From an uncultured Pelagibacteraceae bacterium (GTDB lineage: Bacteria > Pseudomonadota > Alphaproteobacteria > Pelagibacterales > Pelagibacteraceae), in NCBI GenBank assembly GCA_902612325.1, contig CACMDB010000001.1:124001-188000 (forward strand): a stretch of 64,000 nucleotides of DNA, in the 5' to 3' direction. Under the pieces are notes generated by a model, which saw nothing but the letters and a program-made list of their open reading frames with translations, had not been told where the DNA came from and made no database searches. The position numbers were made by a program, and so were the translations under genes. Shown here piece after piece: positions 38,549 through 49,650 of this stretch. The first letter of the stretch is position 1; each line of letters opens with the position of its first letter.

Positions 38549-39509
38549 TTACTGCTGGACCAGTTAATAATCTTGCCTCTAAATCTTTGTGGGCTTGAGC
38601 AGCCTGTGTTAAAGAATATTTTTTTGAAATTTCTACCTTAAATTTGTTAGATAAAATCGCATCAAAAACTTTTTTTGCTGACTCAACTAATTCTTCTCTT
38701 TTGATTGTATAATGTGCAATGGATGGTCGAGTAAAAAATAATCCTTTAGCATTAATATCTTGTTTTACATCAATAGTATCAACGTACCCAGATGCATTTC
38801 CAAATGCTACCATCATTCCTCGTATTTTTAATGTTTCAATTGAACCTTTAAATGTTTTTATTCCAACACCATCATAAACAACATCAATACCATTTTTTCC
38901 TACAATTTTTTCAACTTCTTCTGAGAAATTTTTTTCAGAATAATTAATTACATGGTGACAGCCGTTTTTTTTGGCAATTTCCTCTTTGGCTTTTGAACCA
39001 ACTGTTCCAATAACTTCTGCACCTAAAGAATTAGCCCAAGGACATAAGATTTGACCAAGAGCTCCAGCTGCAGCATGATAAAGCACTTTATCACCTTTTT
39101 TTAATGGATAGGCTCTATGTAATAGATATTCTGCAGTAATCCCTTTTAAAGTTATACAAGATGCCACCTCATCAGAAATACCATCTGGAACAGAAATTAA
39201 TTTTTCTTCGGGCATAATTTGTTTTTCTGAATATGCGCCAATTGGCATTGATGCATGAGTAACTCTATCACCAACTTTAAATAATTTTACATCAGATCCT
39301 ATTTCCTCAATTACACCACTTGCTTCAAGACCAATACCACTGGGTAATGGAATAGGGTAGAGACCTGTCCTGTGATACACATCAATAAAATTAAGTCCTA
39401 TTGATTTATTTTTAATTAAGACTTCTTTTGGACCTGGTTTTGCAATATCCACATCTTTAATAACCAAAACCTCTGGTCCACCAAATTTTTCTATTTGTAT
39501 CGATTTCAT
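38538..39509 (-). CDS. NADPH:quinone oxidoreductase, zinc-independent MDR family
   Basis: A 323-residue medium-chain dehydrogenase/reductase of the Qor type, predicted to reduce quinones with NADPH. IGLNFIDVYHRTGLYPIPLPSG and VLYHAAAGALGQILCPWA are the quinone reductase signature and the nucleotide-binding loop. The structural zinc-binding cysteines of alcohol dehydrogenases are absent. It lies 3 bases after the pirin gene on the same strand. Confidence 0.9.
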   Translation of the reverse strand: MKSIQIEKFGGPEVLVIKDVDIAKPGPKEVLIKNKSIGLNFIDVYHRTGLYPIPLPSGIGLEASGVIEEIGSDVKLFKVGDRVTHASMPIGAYSEKQIMPEEKLISVPDGISDEVASCITLKGITAEYLLHRAYPLKKGDKVLYHAAAGALGQILCPWANSLGAEVIGTVGSKAKEEIAKKNGCHHVINYSEKNFSEEVEKIVGKNGIDVVYDGVGIKTFKGSIETLKIRGMMVAFGNASGYVDTIDVKQDINAKGLFFTRPSIAHYTIKREELVESAKKVFDAILSNKFKVEISKKYSLTQAAQAHKDLEARLLTGPAVIIP

Positions 39510-39512
39510 TTT

Positions 39513-40349
39513 TTACTTTACAAACGTGCCGTTATGATAATCTTGCACAGCTTGTAATATTTCTGCTTTAGTATTCATTACAAAAGGACCCCCTCTTGCA
39601 ATTTCCTCATTAATAGGTTTTCCAGAAATAACTAAAAATTTTGCTTGTGATTTTGCTTTTACTTGCAAATTTTCGCCTCGTGTTAGTAATATTAAAGTAC
39701 TATCTTTGACATCGTCATGTTTTTGCTCACCTATTTCTATTCCGCCATCTATTAAATAAATAAAACTATTGTGTGTAGATGGGAGAAGATAATTAAAATT
39801 CTTATCCTTATTTAGTTCGACATCAAAATAAACTGGCTCAACATTGTGACCTTTGACTGGACCTTCTGCCTTTTCAAACTTACCAGCTATAACTTTTATT
39901 TTTTTATCATTATCTTTATGCACGCTCATTTTATCTGCATCGATATAAATATACTCAGGTTTGCTCATTTTTAATTTTGCTGGCATGTTGATCCATAGCT
40001 GAAATCCATGAAGTTTCCCCTCTTTCATTGCAGGCATCTCTGAGTGGATAATACCACTTCCAGTTTTCATCCATTGGACATCACCAGCAGTCATTTTACC
40101 TTCACCGCCTGTACTATCTTTATGTTCAAAATCACCAGCAAGCATGTAAGTCACTGTTTCAATTCCTCGGTGGGGGTGTGGGGGAAAACCAGCTACATAA
40201 TCATCACTATTTTCAGAGCCAAATTCGTCTAGCATCAAAAAAGGATCAAAGTAATTGGGTTCAACTCCAATACTTCTTTTTAATTTTACACCAGCTCCAT
40301 CTGAAGCTTGGATTGGATTGATGATTTGTTTTACTTCAATATTTTTCAT
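39513..40349 (-). CDS. Pirin family protein
   Basis: A 278-residue bicupin. The N-terminal cupin carries the metal ligand pattern HPHRGIETVTYMLAGDFEHKDS and the later GSGIIHSEMP, and the C-terminal part has the usual GKPINEEIARGGPFVMNTKAEI ending. Bacterial pirins are iron-binding proteins with quercetinase or regulatory roles; which applies here is unknown. Neighbours (quinone reductase, DoxX, haloacid dehalogenase) suggest a redox or stress setting. Confidence 0.92.
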   Translation of the reverse strand: MKNIEVKQIINPIQASDGAGVKLKRSIGVEPNYFDPFLMLDEFGSENSDDYVAGFPPHPHRGIETVTYMLAGDFEHKDSTGGEGKMTAGDVQWMKTGSGIIHSEMPAMKEGKLHGFQLWINMPAKLKMSKPEYIYIDADKMSVHKDNDKKIKVIAGKFEKAEGPVKGHNVEPVYFDVELNKDKNFNYLLPSTHNSFIYLIDGGIEIGEQKHDDVKDSTLILLTRGENLQVKAKSQAKFLVISGKPINEEIARGGPFVMNTKAEILQAVQDYHNGTFVK

Positions 40350-40385
40350 GCGCTTTAATTAACAAATTAATTATTAATTTCAAGA

Positions 40386-40754
40386 TCACTTTTTATCTAA
40401 ACAAAAACCTTTAGCACCATTAACTACTAAGAATAAAAAACCACCAGCTAAAGCAATGTTTTTAAGAAAAGCAGTAACCTGTACCTGATCAGCGAAATCA
40501 TTGTGAAAAATAATAGCTGTTGCAAAACAAAATAAACTTAAAGCCGCAGCAGCAATTCTAGTTTGATAGCCAATTACAATTAGAATGGGTCCAATTATTT
40601 CAAGAGCGATTGCGGGTATAATTAAAATACCAGGTAGTCCAAAACTTTCCATCCAACCAATGGTTCCCTCATAATTATTGATTTTAAAAATTCCATTTAA
40701 AAAAAATAACGCAGAAATTAAAACTCTTCCAAATAAATCTAATGCTTTAATCAT
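40386..40754 (-). CDS. DoxX family membrane protein
   Basis: A 122-residue protein with four hydrophobic segments and the DoxX signature (GRVLISALFFLNGIFKI near the N-terminus, GPILIVIGYQTRIAAAALSLF in the middle). Members are associated with thiol and redox stress systems in other bacteria. It lies upstream of pirin on the same strand, with 36 bases between them, and is likely cotranscribed. Confidence 0.85.
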   Translation of the reverse strand: MIKALDLFGRVLISALFFLNGIFKINNYEGTIGWMESFGLPGILIIPAIALEIIGPILIVIGYQTRIAAAALSLFCFATAIIFHNDFADQVQVTAFLKNIALAGGFLFLVVNGAKGFCLDKK

Positions 40755-40851
40755 GTTAAATTAATCTTAGTAAATACAATGGCGGATTGTAACATTCTTT
40801 GCAAGCACAAAAAAAAATATTTTGTCACCTTTGATCTTTATTTTTAAACTA

Positions 40852-41514
40852 TCAAACTAATTGAATTAGTTTGTTAAGATCTGTAATTTGATATTTTGGT
40901 TTAAAATCTAAATTATCAAAAATATTATTATTTCTATTTACCCAAATAGATTGGTAACCATAATTTCCACCACCAGAAACATCCCAAGTATTAGCACTTA
41001 AAAATACAATTTCACTTTTATTTATATTATATCTTTTAATAGGCATGTCATAAACTCTAGAACTTGGTTTAAATACACCAACTTGTTCTATAGAAAATAT
41101 ATCATCAAATAAATTGTCCAAATTATTACTTTTAACCAATTCATCTAATAGGGATGGGGTACCATTTGATAAAATAGCTAATTTAAATTTTTTTTCTTTT
41201 AGAGTTTTCAAAGTTTCGGGAACCTCTTCAAAAGGTGATAGCACTTTATATAAATTTAATAGTTCATTTCTCATTGAAGGATCAATATCAAAAACTTTCA
41301 TTGATTTATCTAGACTATCTTCTGTAACTTGCCAAAAATCTTTGTGTCTATCCATTAAACTTCTAAGCCAAGTATATTCTAATTGAGTAGTCCTCCAAAA
41401 ATTTGCAAATCTCTCCCATTTATCTCCAATTTTATCTTTACATTTTTCTGCAGCTGAATTGACATCGAACAACGTTCCGTAAGCATCAAAAATTATTGCT
41501 TTAACATTTTCCAT
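40852..41514 (-). CDS. Haloacid dehalogenase type II, HAD superfamily
   Basis: A 220-residue HAD enzyme. IFDAYGTLFDVNSA holds the nucleophilic Asp (near residue 9), ILSNGTPSLLDEL motif II, and FLSANTWDVSGGGNYGYQSIWVNR is the long motif specific to L-2-haloacid dehalogenases. Halide release from 2-haloacids is the family reaction, though related phosphatases share the fold. It is divergent from rsmE, 17 bases apart. Confidence 0.88.
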   Translation of the reverse strand: MENVKAIIFDAYGTLFDVNSAAEKCKDKIGDKWERFANFWRTTQLEYTWLRSLMDRHKDFWQVTEDSLDKSMKVFDIDPSMRNELLNLYKVLSPFEEVPETLKTLKEKKFKLAILSNGTPSLLDELVKSNNLDNLFDDIFSIEQVGVFKPSSRVYDMPIKRYNINKSEIVFLSANTWDVSGGGNYGYQSIWVNRNNNIFDNLDFKPKYQITDLNKLIQLV

Positions 41515-41531
41515 AAACTAACTTAACATAT

Positions 41532-42233
41532 ATGAGTAATATTAGATTGTTTTTTTCGAATACATTATCAAAAAATATGATTGATAAATTAGATAAATCT
41601 CAATCTCATTATTTGACTAAAGTAATGAGACTGAAAAAAAACGATATTTTTTCTTTATTTAATAAAACTGGTGAATGGGAAGCAAAAATTTTGAATATTA
41701 CAAAAGGTTTTGTCGAATTTAAATCAATCAAACAATTAAGACAAAAAGAAAATGTCCAAGAATTATGGTTAGCATTTTCACCTATTAAATCAAATTATCA
41801 AAACTTTATGATTCAAAAAGCAACTGAATTAGGTGTTTCAAAACTTTTACCAATAATTTTTGATCGAACTATTGTAAGAAAGATTAACAAAGATCGGTTA
41901 GAAAAAATAGTTATAGAAGCATGTGAACAATCAAATCGGATTAGTATCCCATCTATTGAGGAAGCACAAAATTTAAAAAGTTTTTTAAATTCCAATTCAA
42001 TGAATTTAATTTTCACAGATTTAAATTCTAATAATAAAAAAATTGAAAAAACAAAGTTTTCAAATAAACCAATTTGCATCATTATAGGCCCTGAGGGAGA
42101 TTTTTCAGAACACGAAAGGCAGGAGATTCTCTCATTTAAAGGAGTACAAGCACTAAAAATTAATGACAATATTTTAAGATCAGAAACCGCAGTGATATCT
42201 GCAATTTCGATCATAAATTATGTGATTAATTGA
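41532..42233 (+). CDS. rsmE: 16S rRNA (uracil(1498)-N(3))-methyltransferase RsmE
   Basis: A SPOUT-class methyltransferase acting on U1498. The 233-residue protein has the N-terminal PUA-like start (SHYLTKVMRLKKNDIFSLF) and the knot signature IIIGPEGDFSEHE (near residue 188) followed by LRSETAVISAI. A normal length. It precedes the cytochrome oxidase operon by 60 bases. Confidence 0.93.
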   Translation: MSNIRLFFSNTLSKNMIDKLDKSQSHYLTKVMRLKKNDIFSLFNKTGEWEAKILNITKGFVEFKSIKQLRQKENVQELWLAFSPIKSNYQNFMIQKATELGVSKLLPIIFDRTIVRKINKDRLEKIVIEACEQSNRISIPSIEEAQNLKSFLNSNSMNLIFTDLNSNNKKIEKTKFSNKPICIIIGPEGDFSEHERQEILSFKGVQALKINDNILRSETAVISAISIINYVIN

Positions 42234-42293
42234 TAAATTGTCGCGAAAACTAAAGTGTAATTTTTACAAAAGGGCTTTATATAGCTAGTAAAA

Positions 42294-43106
42294 ATGAAAA
42301 AAATTTTATTTATATTTTCAAGTATTTTTATCTCTCAAAATGCTTTTGCAAACCAACCTGTTGATTGGCAATTAGGTTTCCAAAAAGCGGCATCAGAATC
42401 GATGAGAGATATTGTGGCCTTTCACGATAATTTGTTATTACCGATAATAATAGCGATAAGTGTATTTGTTTTATTTTTAATGCTTTATGCTTGTGTAAGA
42501 TTTAGAGCTTCAGCAAACCCTAATCCTTCAAAGAGAACACACAATGTAACTGTTGAAGTTTTATGGACATTAATTCCTTGCTTAATTTTAATTGTTATGG
42601 CGGTTCCATCATTTAAGATTTTATATAAGCAAGATACAATTCCAAAAGCAGATCTAACAATTAAAGCGATAGGCTATCAATGGTATTGGGGTTATGAATA
42701 TCCAGACGAAAATTTGGAATTTGACTCATACATGATTGAGGAAAAAGATTTAAAAGCAAATCAACCAAGATTGTTAGCTGTTGATAATGAAGTTGTTGTT
42801 CCAGTTGGCAAAGTAGTTAAAGTTTTAATAACAGCAAATGATGTTTTACATGCATGGGCTCTACCTTCTTTTGGGGTAAAAAGGGATGCGGTACCTGGAA
42901 GAATTAATGAAACGTGGTTTAAGGCTGAAAAAGTTGGCACTTATTATGGTCAATGTTCAGAACTTTGTGGTATAAAACATGCATTTATGCCTATTGCAGT
43001 AAAAGTAGTTAGTGAAGATGAATATCAAGAATGGTTATCTGAGGCACGGGTGAAATTTGCAAAAGAAGAAATTGAAAATGATAAACTTAAATTAGCGAGT
43101 AAATAA
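42294..43106 (+). CDS. coxB: Cytochrome c oxidase subunit II
   Basis: Electron-accepting subunit of the aa3 oxidase. The 270-residue precursor has a signal peptide (residues 1-19), two transmembrane helices (about 45-70 and 90-110), and a periplasmic domain with the CuA ligands: H in LHAWALPSFGVK, and the C-x-E-x-x-x-C-x-x-x-H cluster (GQCSELCGIKHAFM, near residue 222). The conserved aromatic stretch GYQWYWGYEY lies before it. First gene of the operon; coxA follows by 3 bases. Confidence 0.97.
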   Translation: MKKILFIFSSIFISQNAFANQPVDWQLGFQKAASESMRDIVAFHDNLLLPIIIAISVFVLFLMLYACVRFRASANPNPSKRTHNVTVEVLWTLIPCLILIVMAVPSFKILYKQDTIPKADLTIKAIGYQWYWGYEYPDENLEFDSYMIEEKDLKANQPRLLAVDNEVVVPVGKVVKVLITANDVLHAWALPSFGVKRDAVPGRINETWFKAEKVGTYYGQCSELCGIKHAFMPIAVKVVSEDEYQEWLSEARVKFAKEEIENDKLKLASK

Positions 43107-44741
<1,635 letters not shown>

Positions 44742-44764
44742 TAAAATAAGAGCATTAAGAACCG

Positions 44765-45676
44765 ATGGATAATTCAAGGCTAAAAAAAAGAAGTTTAAGC
44801 CAAGAAGATTTATTTAATCTTTCAGAATTATTTAAATTGATGAAGCCAAGAGTTATGTCATTGGTAATTTTTACCTGTGCCGTAGGTTTATTAACAGCAC
44901 CTAACATTGTTTCAACCAAAGATGCAATTATTGGAATTCTTCTCGTCTCATTAGGTGCCGGAGCGGCTGGTGCTTTAAATATGTGGTATGAGTCCGATCT
45001 TGATGCTTTAATGACCAGAACCTGTTTAAGACCAATCCCAACAGGTAAAGTCAATAGAAATCAAGCTTTGATATTTGGTGTTACATTATCAATAGTTTCA
45101 GTTGTAGCTTTAGATTATTTTACAAATAGAGTTTCTGCAGCAATATTATTATTAACAATATTGTTTTATGTATTTGTTTATACAATCTGGTTAAAAAGAA
45201 GAACTCCACAAAATATAGTTATTGGTGGGGCAGCTGGTGCTTTTCCACCGGTTATAGGATGGACTATTGCTACAGGCTCTATATCTCTTGAACCATTAAC
45301 ATTTTTCTTGATTATATTTTTTTGGACACCCTCTCATTTTTGGGCACTTAGTTTATACAAGTCCGATGATTACAAGAGAGCCAAAATACCAATGTTGCCA
45401 CTAACCAATGGAATAGAAAGTACCAAAATCAATATATTTATTTATTCTTTATTGATGATACCAGTAATTATTTTTCCATATTTAATTAACTTTGTTGGTT
45501 TAACATTTTTAATTCCATCACTGCTATTAACTTTTTATTACAATTTTTTATGTTATGAATTGTTGGATTATAAAAAAAATAGATTTAACTCTAAGAAAGC
45601 AAAAACTATCTTTGGATATTCAATATTGTATTTATTCTTAGTTTTTGTTCTGTTTTTGATTGATAAAATAATATGA
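44765..45676 (+). CDS. ctaB: Haem O synthase (protohaem IX farnesyltransferase) CtaB
   Basis: Farnesylates haem B to haem O, needed for the aa3 oxidase. The 303-residue membrane protein has nine or so hydrophobic segments and the conserved MWYESDLDALMTRTCLRPIPTG (Asp-rich motif near residue 80) and TPSHFWALSLYKSDDYKRAKIPMLP. Its stop codon overlaps the start of a 41-residue membrane gene by 4 bases. Confidence 0.96.
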   Translation: MDNSRLKKRSLSQEDLFNLSELFKLMKPRVMSLVIFTCAVGLLTAPNIVSTKDAIIGILLVSLGAGAAGALNMWYESDLDALMTRTCLRPIPTGKVNRNQALIFGVTLSIVSVVALDYFTNRVSAAILLLTILFYVFVYTIWLKRRTPQNIVIGGAAGAFPPVIGWTIATGSISLEPLTFFLIIFFWTPSHFWALSLYKSDDYKRAKIPMLPLTNGIESTKINIFIYSLLMIPVIIFPYLINFVGLTFLIPSLLLTFYYNFLCYELLDYKKNRFNSKKAKTIFGYSILYLFLVFVLFLIDKII

Positions 45677-45798
45677 TTACACCAGACAAAAAAACAAAAA
45701 GAAAAAATATTATTACGGCATTGGCTATTATTGCATTTATGATTTTTCTTTTCTTTTTTACTTTATACAACACAGGGGTATTTGATAGGTCGATATGA
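45673..45798 (+). CDS. 41-residue membrane peptide in the cytochrome oxidase operon
   Basis: An open frame of 41 codons. It starts in the ctaB stop (ATGA, 4-base overlap) and ends in the ctaG start (ATGA, 4-base overlap). The peptide has a basic N-terminus (DKKTKRKN) and a single transmembrane helix (about 13-31). Alphaproteobacterial cox operons often carry a small single-helix protein at this exact position, between ctaB and ctaG, so it is likely a conserved oxidase-associated peptide. The exact coupling at both ends argues that it is real. Confidence 0.8.
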   Translation: MITPDKKTKRKNIITALAIIAFMIFLFFFTLYNTGVFDRSI

Positions 45799-46328
45799 TA
45801 GAAAAAAAGAAATTAACACCATTAGTTCTAGCTGGGATTTTTGTTTTGATGTTAGGTTTATCATATGCATCAGTCCCTCTTTATGAAATTTTTTGTAGAG
45901 TTACTGGTTTTGGAGGAACTACTCAAGTAGCAGACAAAGCGCCAAAAATTGTTTTAGATAAAGTAGTTAGTGTGAGATTTGATACCAATGTTAATAATTT
46001 ACCATGGGATTTTAAAGCAAAATCGAATGTGATGGATGTTAAAGTGGGTCAAGTAAACAAAATTGAGTTTGAAGTAACCAATAATAGCAATGAACCAACT
46101 GCAGGTGTAGCAAGTTTTAACGTTTCACCCTCAAGCTTTGGAAAATATTATAGTAAACTTGGTTGTTTTTGCTTTGAAAAACAGGAATTAAAAGCTGGTG
46201 AAACTGCAACCTATGTGATGACTTTTTATTTAGACCCAGAAATGGTCAACGATGCAACAGTAAAAAATTTACAGGATGTAACTATGTCGTATACTTTTTT
46301 CTCGACAGATTACTATAAACAATCATAA
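45795..46328 (+). CDS. ctaG: Cytochrome c oxidase assembly protein CtaG/Cox11
   Basis: Delivers copper to the CuB site of subunit I. The 177-residue protein has one N-terminal transmembrane helix (about residues 9-28), a periplasmic domain, and the copper-binding CFCF motif in KLGCFCFEKQ (near residue 121), with the earlier YEIFCRVTG segment. It is coupled to the preceding 41-residue frame and followed by subunit III after 9 bases. Confidence 0.95.
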   Translation: MIEKKKLTPLVLAGIFVLMLGLSYASVPLYEIFCRVTGFGGTTQVADKAPKIVLDKVVSVRFDTNVNNLPWDFKAKSNVMDVKVGQVNKIEFEVTNNSNEPTAGVASFNVSPSSFGKYYSKLGCFCFEKQELKAGETATYVMTFYLDPEMVNDATVKNLQDVTMSYTFFSTDYYKQS

Positions 46329-46337
46329 TCCAAAAAA

Positions 46338-47126
46338 ATGTCAGCTGAAAAAAAACACGATTACCATTTAGTAGATCCAAGTCCTTGGCCTATCTATGTT
46401 TCATTCTCATGTTTGATTTTAGCTGTTGGCGCTGTTTACTACATGCATTATGAGGTTTCATGGGGAATGTACCTTGGATTTGCTTTATTAATTTATGGAG
46501 CATACATGTGGTTTAGAGATGTAGTTATTGAAGCTGAGCATCAAGGACATCATACACCTGTGGTTCAAATACATCATCGTTACGGAATGACTTTATTCAT
46601 TGCCTCTGAGGTAATGTTTTTTGTTGCTTGGTTTTGGGCATACTTTGATGTGAGTCTTTTCCCAAATGACTTTGTTGGAAATGTATGGCCACCAAAAGAT
46701 ATAGAAACTTTTGATCCTTGGGATATACCATTAATAAACACATTGGTTCTTTTGTTGTCTGGAACTACTGTGACTTGGTCTCATCATGCTCTTTTAGAGG
46801 ATGATAGAAAAGGATTTATTCAAGGATTAGTTTTAACAGTTATATTAGGAGTTTGTTTTACTGCTTTACAAGCTTACGAATATCATCATGCAACATTTGC
46901 ATTTTCAGATCACATATATGGTTCAGTATTTTACATGGCAACAGGATTTCATGGTTTTCATGTGATCGTAGGTACAATTTTCTTAGCTGTATGTTTGTGG
47001 AGAGGAAAGTTAGGTCATTTCAACAAAGATCATCACTTTGGTTTTGAGGCAGCAGCCTGGTACTGGCACTTTGTTGACGTAGTTTGGCTATTCTTATTTG
47101 CTGCGATCTATATTTGGGGAAGCTAA
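46338..47126 (+). CDS. coxC: Cytochrome c oxidase subunit III
   Basis: A 262-residue seven-helix subunit that stabilises the oxidase core. Conserved blocks are KHDYHLVDPSPWPIYVS at the N-terminus, MTLFIASEVMFFVAWFWAYF, GTTVTWSHHAL and FHGFHVIVGTIFL, and the C-terminal YWHFVDVVWLFLF. The normal aa3 length. surf1 follows after 8 bases. Confidence 0.97.
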   Translation: MSAEKKHDYHLVDPSPWPIYVSFSCLILAVGAVYYMHYEVSWGMYLGFALLIYGAYMWFRDVVIEAEHQGHHTPVVQIHHRYGMTLFIASEVMFFVAWFWAYFDVSLFPNDFVGNVWPPKDIETFDPWDIPLINTLVLLLSGTTVTWSHHALLEDDRKGFIQGLVLTVILGVCFTALQAYEYHHATFAFSDHIYGSVFYMATGFHGFHVIVGTIFLAVCLWRGKLGHFNKDHHFGFEAAAWYWHFVDVVWLFLFAAIYIWGS

Positions 47127-47134
47127 TTTGAACC

Positions 47135-47788
47135 TTGAGACATAAGTTTTTATTTTCAGTTTTTATCATATTTTTTATCTTTGTTTTTATTGCTTTAGGT
47201 ACTTGGCAAGTAATTCGTTTAAATTGGAAGAATAATCTTATCCTAGAAATTGAAAATTCATTGAAAAATCCTCCAGTTCAACTTTCACAATCTAATCAAC
47301 AAAATTATCTTAAAATCAAAACATCAGGTCGCGTTGATTTTGAGAAACAGATTTATTTATATAATTTAAATGACTCTGGAACACCTGGGTTTGAAGTTTT
47401 AAATCCAATTCTAATAGATGGTGAAAACTATTTACTCAATAGAGGATGGATACCATTTGAAAAAAAAGATACACCAGAGATAAATATATTGGATCAAAAC
47501 AATATAGAAGGAACTCTTAAAACACAGGGAAGAAAAAATATATTTAAACCAGATAATGATATAAAAGAAAATTACTGGTTTAGTTTGAATAGAGAAGATA
47601 TCTCAAAATTTACTGGTAAAGAATTTTCTAAGTACATAATATATTTAGATGGAAATTATCAGTTTCCTAGACCAAAAAAAATTACTGCTAATATTTCCAA
47701 CAATCATAAAAAATATGCAATGACATGGTTTTCATTAGCGATTTCAATTCTTTTGCTATATCTATATTTTAGAAAAAAGAATTATTAA
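47135..47788 (+). CDS. SURF1-family oxidase assembly protein
   Basis: Assists insertion of haem A into subunit I. The 217-residue protein has the two-helix SURF1 topology: an N-terminal transmembrane segment with FIALGTWQVIRLNWK, and a C-terminal helix (about 193-212). NRGWIPF and YAMTWFSLAISILLLY are the family blocks. The start is a TTG at 47135, the only suitable start after the in-frame stop just upstream. It ends directly before thrC. Confidence 0.87.
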   Translation: MRHKFLFSVFIIFFIFVFIALGTWQVIRLNWKNNLILEIENSLKNPPVQLSQSNQQNYLKIKTSGRVDFEKQIYLYNLNDSGTPGFEVLNPILIDGENYLLNRGWIPFEKKDTPEINILDQNNIEGTLKTQGRKNIFKPDNDIKENYWFSLNREDISKFTGKEFSKYIIYLDGNYQFPRPKKITANISNNHKKYAMTWFSLAISILLLYLYFRKKNY

Positions 47789-49162
47789 ATGAATTATATA
47801 AGTACAAGAAATAATCAGAAAAACTTTACTTTTAAAGATGTTTTCCTCAAAGGTTTGGCAGATGATGGGGGACTATTTGTTCCAAAATCAATTAAACCTT
47901 TTAAAAAGGAAGAATTAGATAATCTAAAAAACCTGAGTTACAATGATTTGGCTGCTGAAATAATTTATCCATTTATAGGAGATTTCATGTCTAAAGATGA
48001 TCTAATCTCTTTGATTTCAAAATCGTATTCAAATTTCAGATCCGACGATGTTGTAAAAATATCAGATCTAGGAGATTTAAAAGTATTAGAATTATTTCAT
48101 GGACCTACACTTGCATTTAAAGATATCGCAATGCAATTAATAGGTAATTTTTATCAATATCATTTAGGCCGTGATCAAAAAAAAATTAATATAATTGTTG
48201 CAACTTCAGGCGATACGGGTGCTGCTGCAATAGACGCTTTAAAGGGAAAAAACAATTTAAATGTTTTTGTCTTACACCCTAATAATAAGATTTCACCAGT
48301 ACAAAGAAGACTAATGACAATACATGAAGAGAATAATGTGTTTAACATTGCGGTAGAGGGCAATTTTGACGATTGCCAAAATTTAGTTAAAGCAATGTTT
48401 AATGACGAAAAATTTTCTAAAGCAATCAATATGTCGGGTGTAAATTCAATTAATTGGGCAAGAATAGTTGCTCAATCGGTGTATTATTTTTACGCTTACT
48501 TTAAAGTTGGAAATGGTCAACCTTTATCCTTTTCTGTTCCAACAGGAAACTTTGGTGATATTTACGCCGGTTATTTAGCAAAAAAACTAGGTCTACCAAT
48601 TGATAAACTAATCGTAGCTACAAATAAAAATGACATACTGCACAGAGCAATATCTGGTGGTGATTATAGTCAAAAGAAAGTTGAGGAAACAAATACTCCA
48701 AGTATGGATATACAAATTGCAAGTAATTTCGAAAGGCTTTTATACGACGTCAAAGATTGTAACTCTGAAGTTACAAAAGATGTAATGGCTGAAATAAAAA
48801 ATAACACTTATAAGATTGATAAAAACGACTTAGATAAAATCAAAAAGAATTTTATATCTGAAATGCTTGATGAAAACGAAACTGTTAAAATGATAAAAAC
48901 CATTAATGATGAGCATCAGATGGTAGTGGATCCACATACTGCAGTAGGGATTGGTGCTGTAAGAAAATTAGGATTGGAAAAAAATTGTGTTGTATTATCA
49001 ACTGCACACCCATGTAAATTTCCAAAAGCAATAGAAGATGCAATTTCAAAAACTGAAAATTTACCAGATAGTCTTAAATACGTTAATGACAGAAAAGAAA
49101 AATTTGAACTTCTATCAAATGATATTGAAAAAGTTAAAAAATATGTAATGAATTCGATATGA
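47789..49162 (+). CDS. thrC: Threonine synthase
   Basis: A PLP enzyme making threonine from O-phosphohomoserine. The 457-residue protein has the PLP lysine in GPTLAFKDIAMQL (near residue 111), the ATSGDTGAAAIDAL phosphate loop, and SVPTGNFGDIYAGYLAKKLGLP. N-terminal MNYISTRN is typical. It follows the cox genes without a gap and overlaps the peroxiredoxin by 4 bases (ATGA). The homoserine kinase for the step before is on the other strand at 51473. Confidence 0.95.
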   Translation: MNYISTRNNQKNFTFKDVFLKGLADDGGLFVPKSIKPFKKEELDNLKNLSYNDLAAEIIYPFIGDFMSKDDLISLISKSYSNFRSDDVVKISDLGDLKVLELFHGPTLAFKDIAMQLIGNFYQYHLGRDQKKINIIVATSGDTGAAAIDALKGKNNLNVFVLHPNNKISPVQRRLMTIHEENNVFNIAVEGNFDDCQNLVKAMFNDEKFSKAINMSGVNSINWARIVAQSVYYFYAYFKVGNGQPLSFSVPTGNFGDIYAGYLAKKLGLPIDKLIVATNKNDILHRAISGGDYSQKKVEETNTPSMDIQIASNFERLLYDVKDCNSEVTKDVMAEIKNNTYKIDKNDLDKIKKNFISEMLDENETVKMIKTINDEHQMVVDPHTAVGIGAVRKLGLEKNCVVLSTAHPCKFPKAIEDAISKTENLPDSLKYVNDRKEKFELLSNDIEKVKKYVMNSI

Positions 49163-49647
49163 AACTTAAAATAAAAGATCAACTCCCAGATACAGAGATT
49201 TTTCAACTTGTTGATGGAGAACCTCAAAAAAGCAAATTAAGAGAAACTATTGGTAATGGTAAAGTCGTTTTGTTTGGTTTACCTGGGGCGTTTACATCAA
49301 CTTGCTCCAAACTTCACTTACCAGGTTTTGTAGCAAATGCAGAAAAAATTAAAGCAAAAGGAATAGAAAATATATTTTGTTTATCAGTAAATGATCCTTA
49401 CGTAATGAATGGTTGGGGAGAGATTAATAATACTGGAGATAAAATTAAAATGTTATCTGACCCATATTTATTATTTACGAAAGCAATTGGGGCAGAAGTT
49501 GATCGTAATGCAAAAGGAATGGGAATTAGATCAAATCGTTATTTAATGGTGATTGAAAATTTCACAGTTGTAAATATCCATGTTGAAAAAGAAACTAAAG
49601 AATGTGGTTTAACTTCAGCAGAGAACTTGTTAAATAATCTAATCTAG
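49159..49647 (+). CDS. Peroxiredoxin, Prx5 subfamily
   Basis: A 162-residue thiol peroxidase. LPGAFTSTCSKLHLPGF carries the peroxidatic Cys49 in the Prx5 pattern PGAFTxTCS. GIENIFCLSVNDPYVMNGWG and the NRYLMVIENFTVVNIHVE end fit the family, which reduces peroxides with glutathione or glutaredoxin. The 3' end lies 8 bases before the left copy of a direct repeat. Confidence 0.92.
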   Translation: MKLKIKDQLPDTEIFQLVDGEPQKSKLRETIGNGKVVLFGLPGAFTSTCSKLHLPGFVANAEKIKAKGIENIFCLSVNDPYVMNGWGEINNTGDKIKMLSDPYLLFTKAIGAEVDRNAKGMGIRSNRYLMVIENFTVVNIHVEKETKECGLTSAENLLNNLI

Positions 49648-49650
49648 GTA

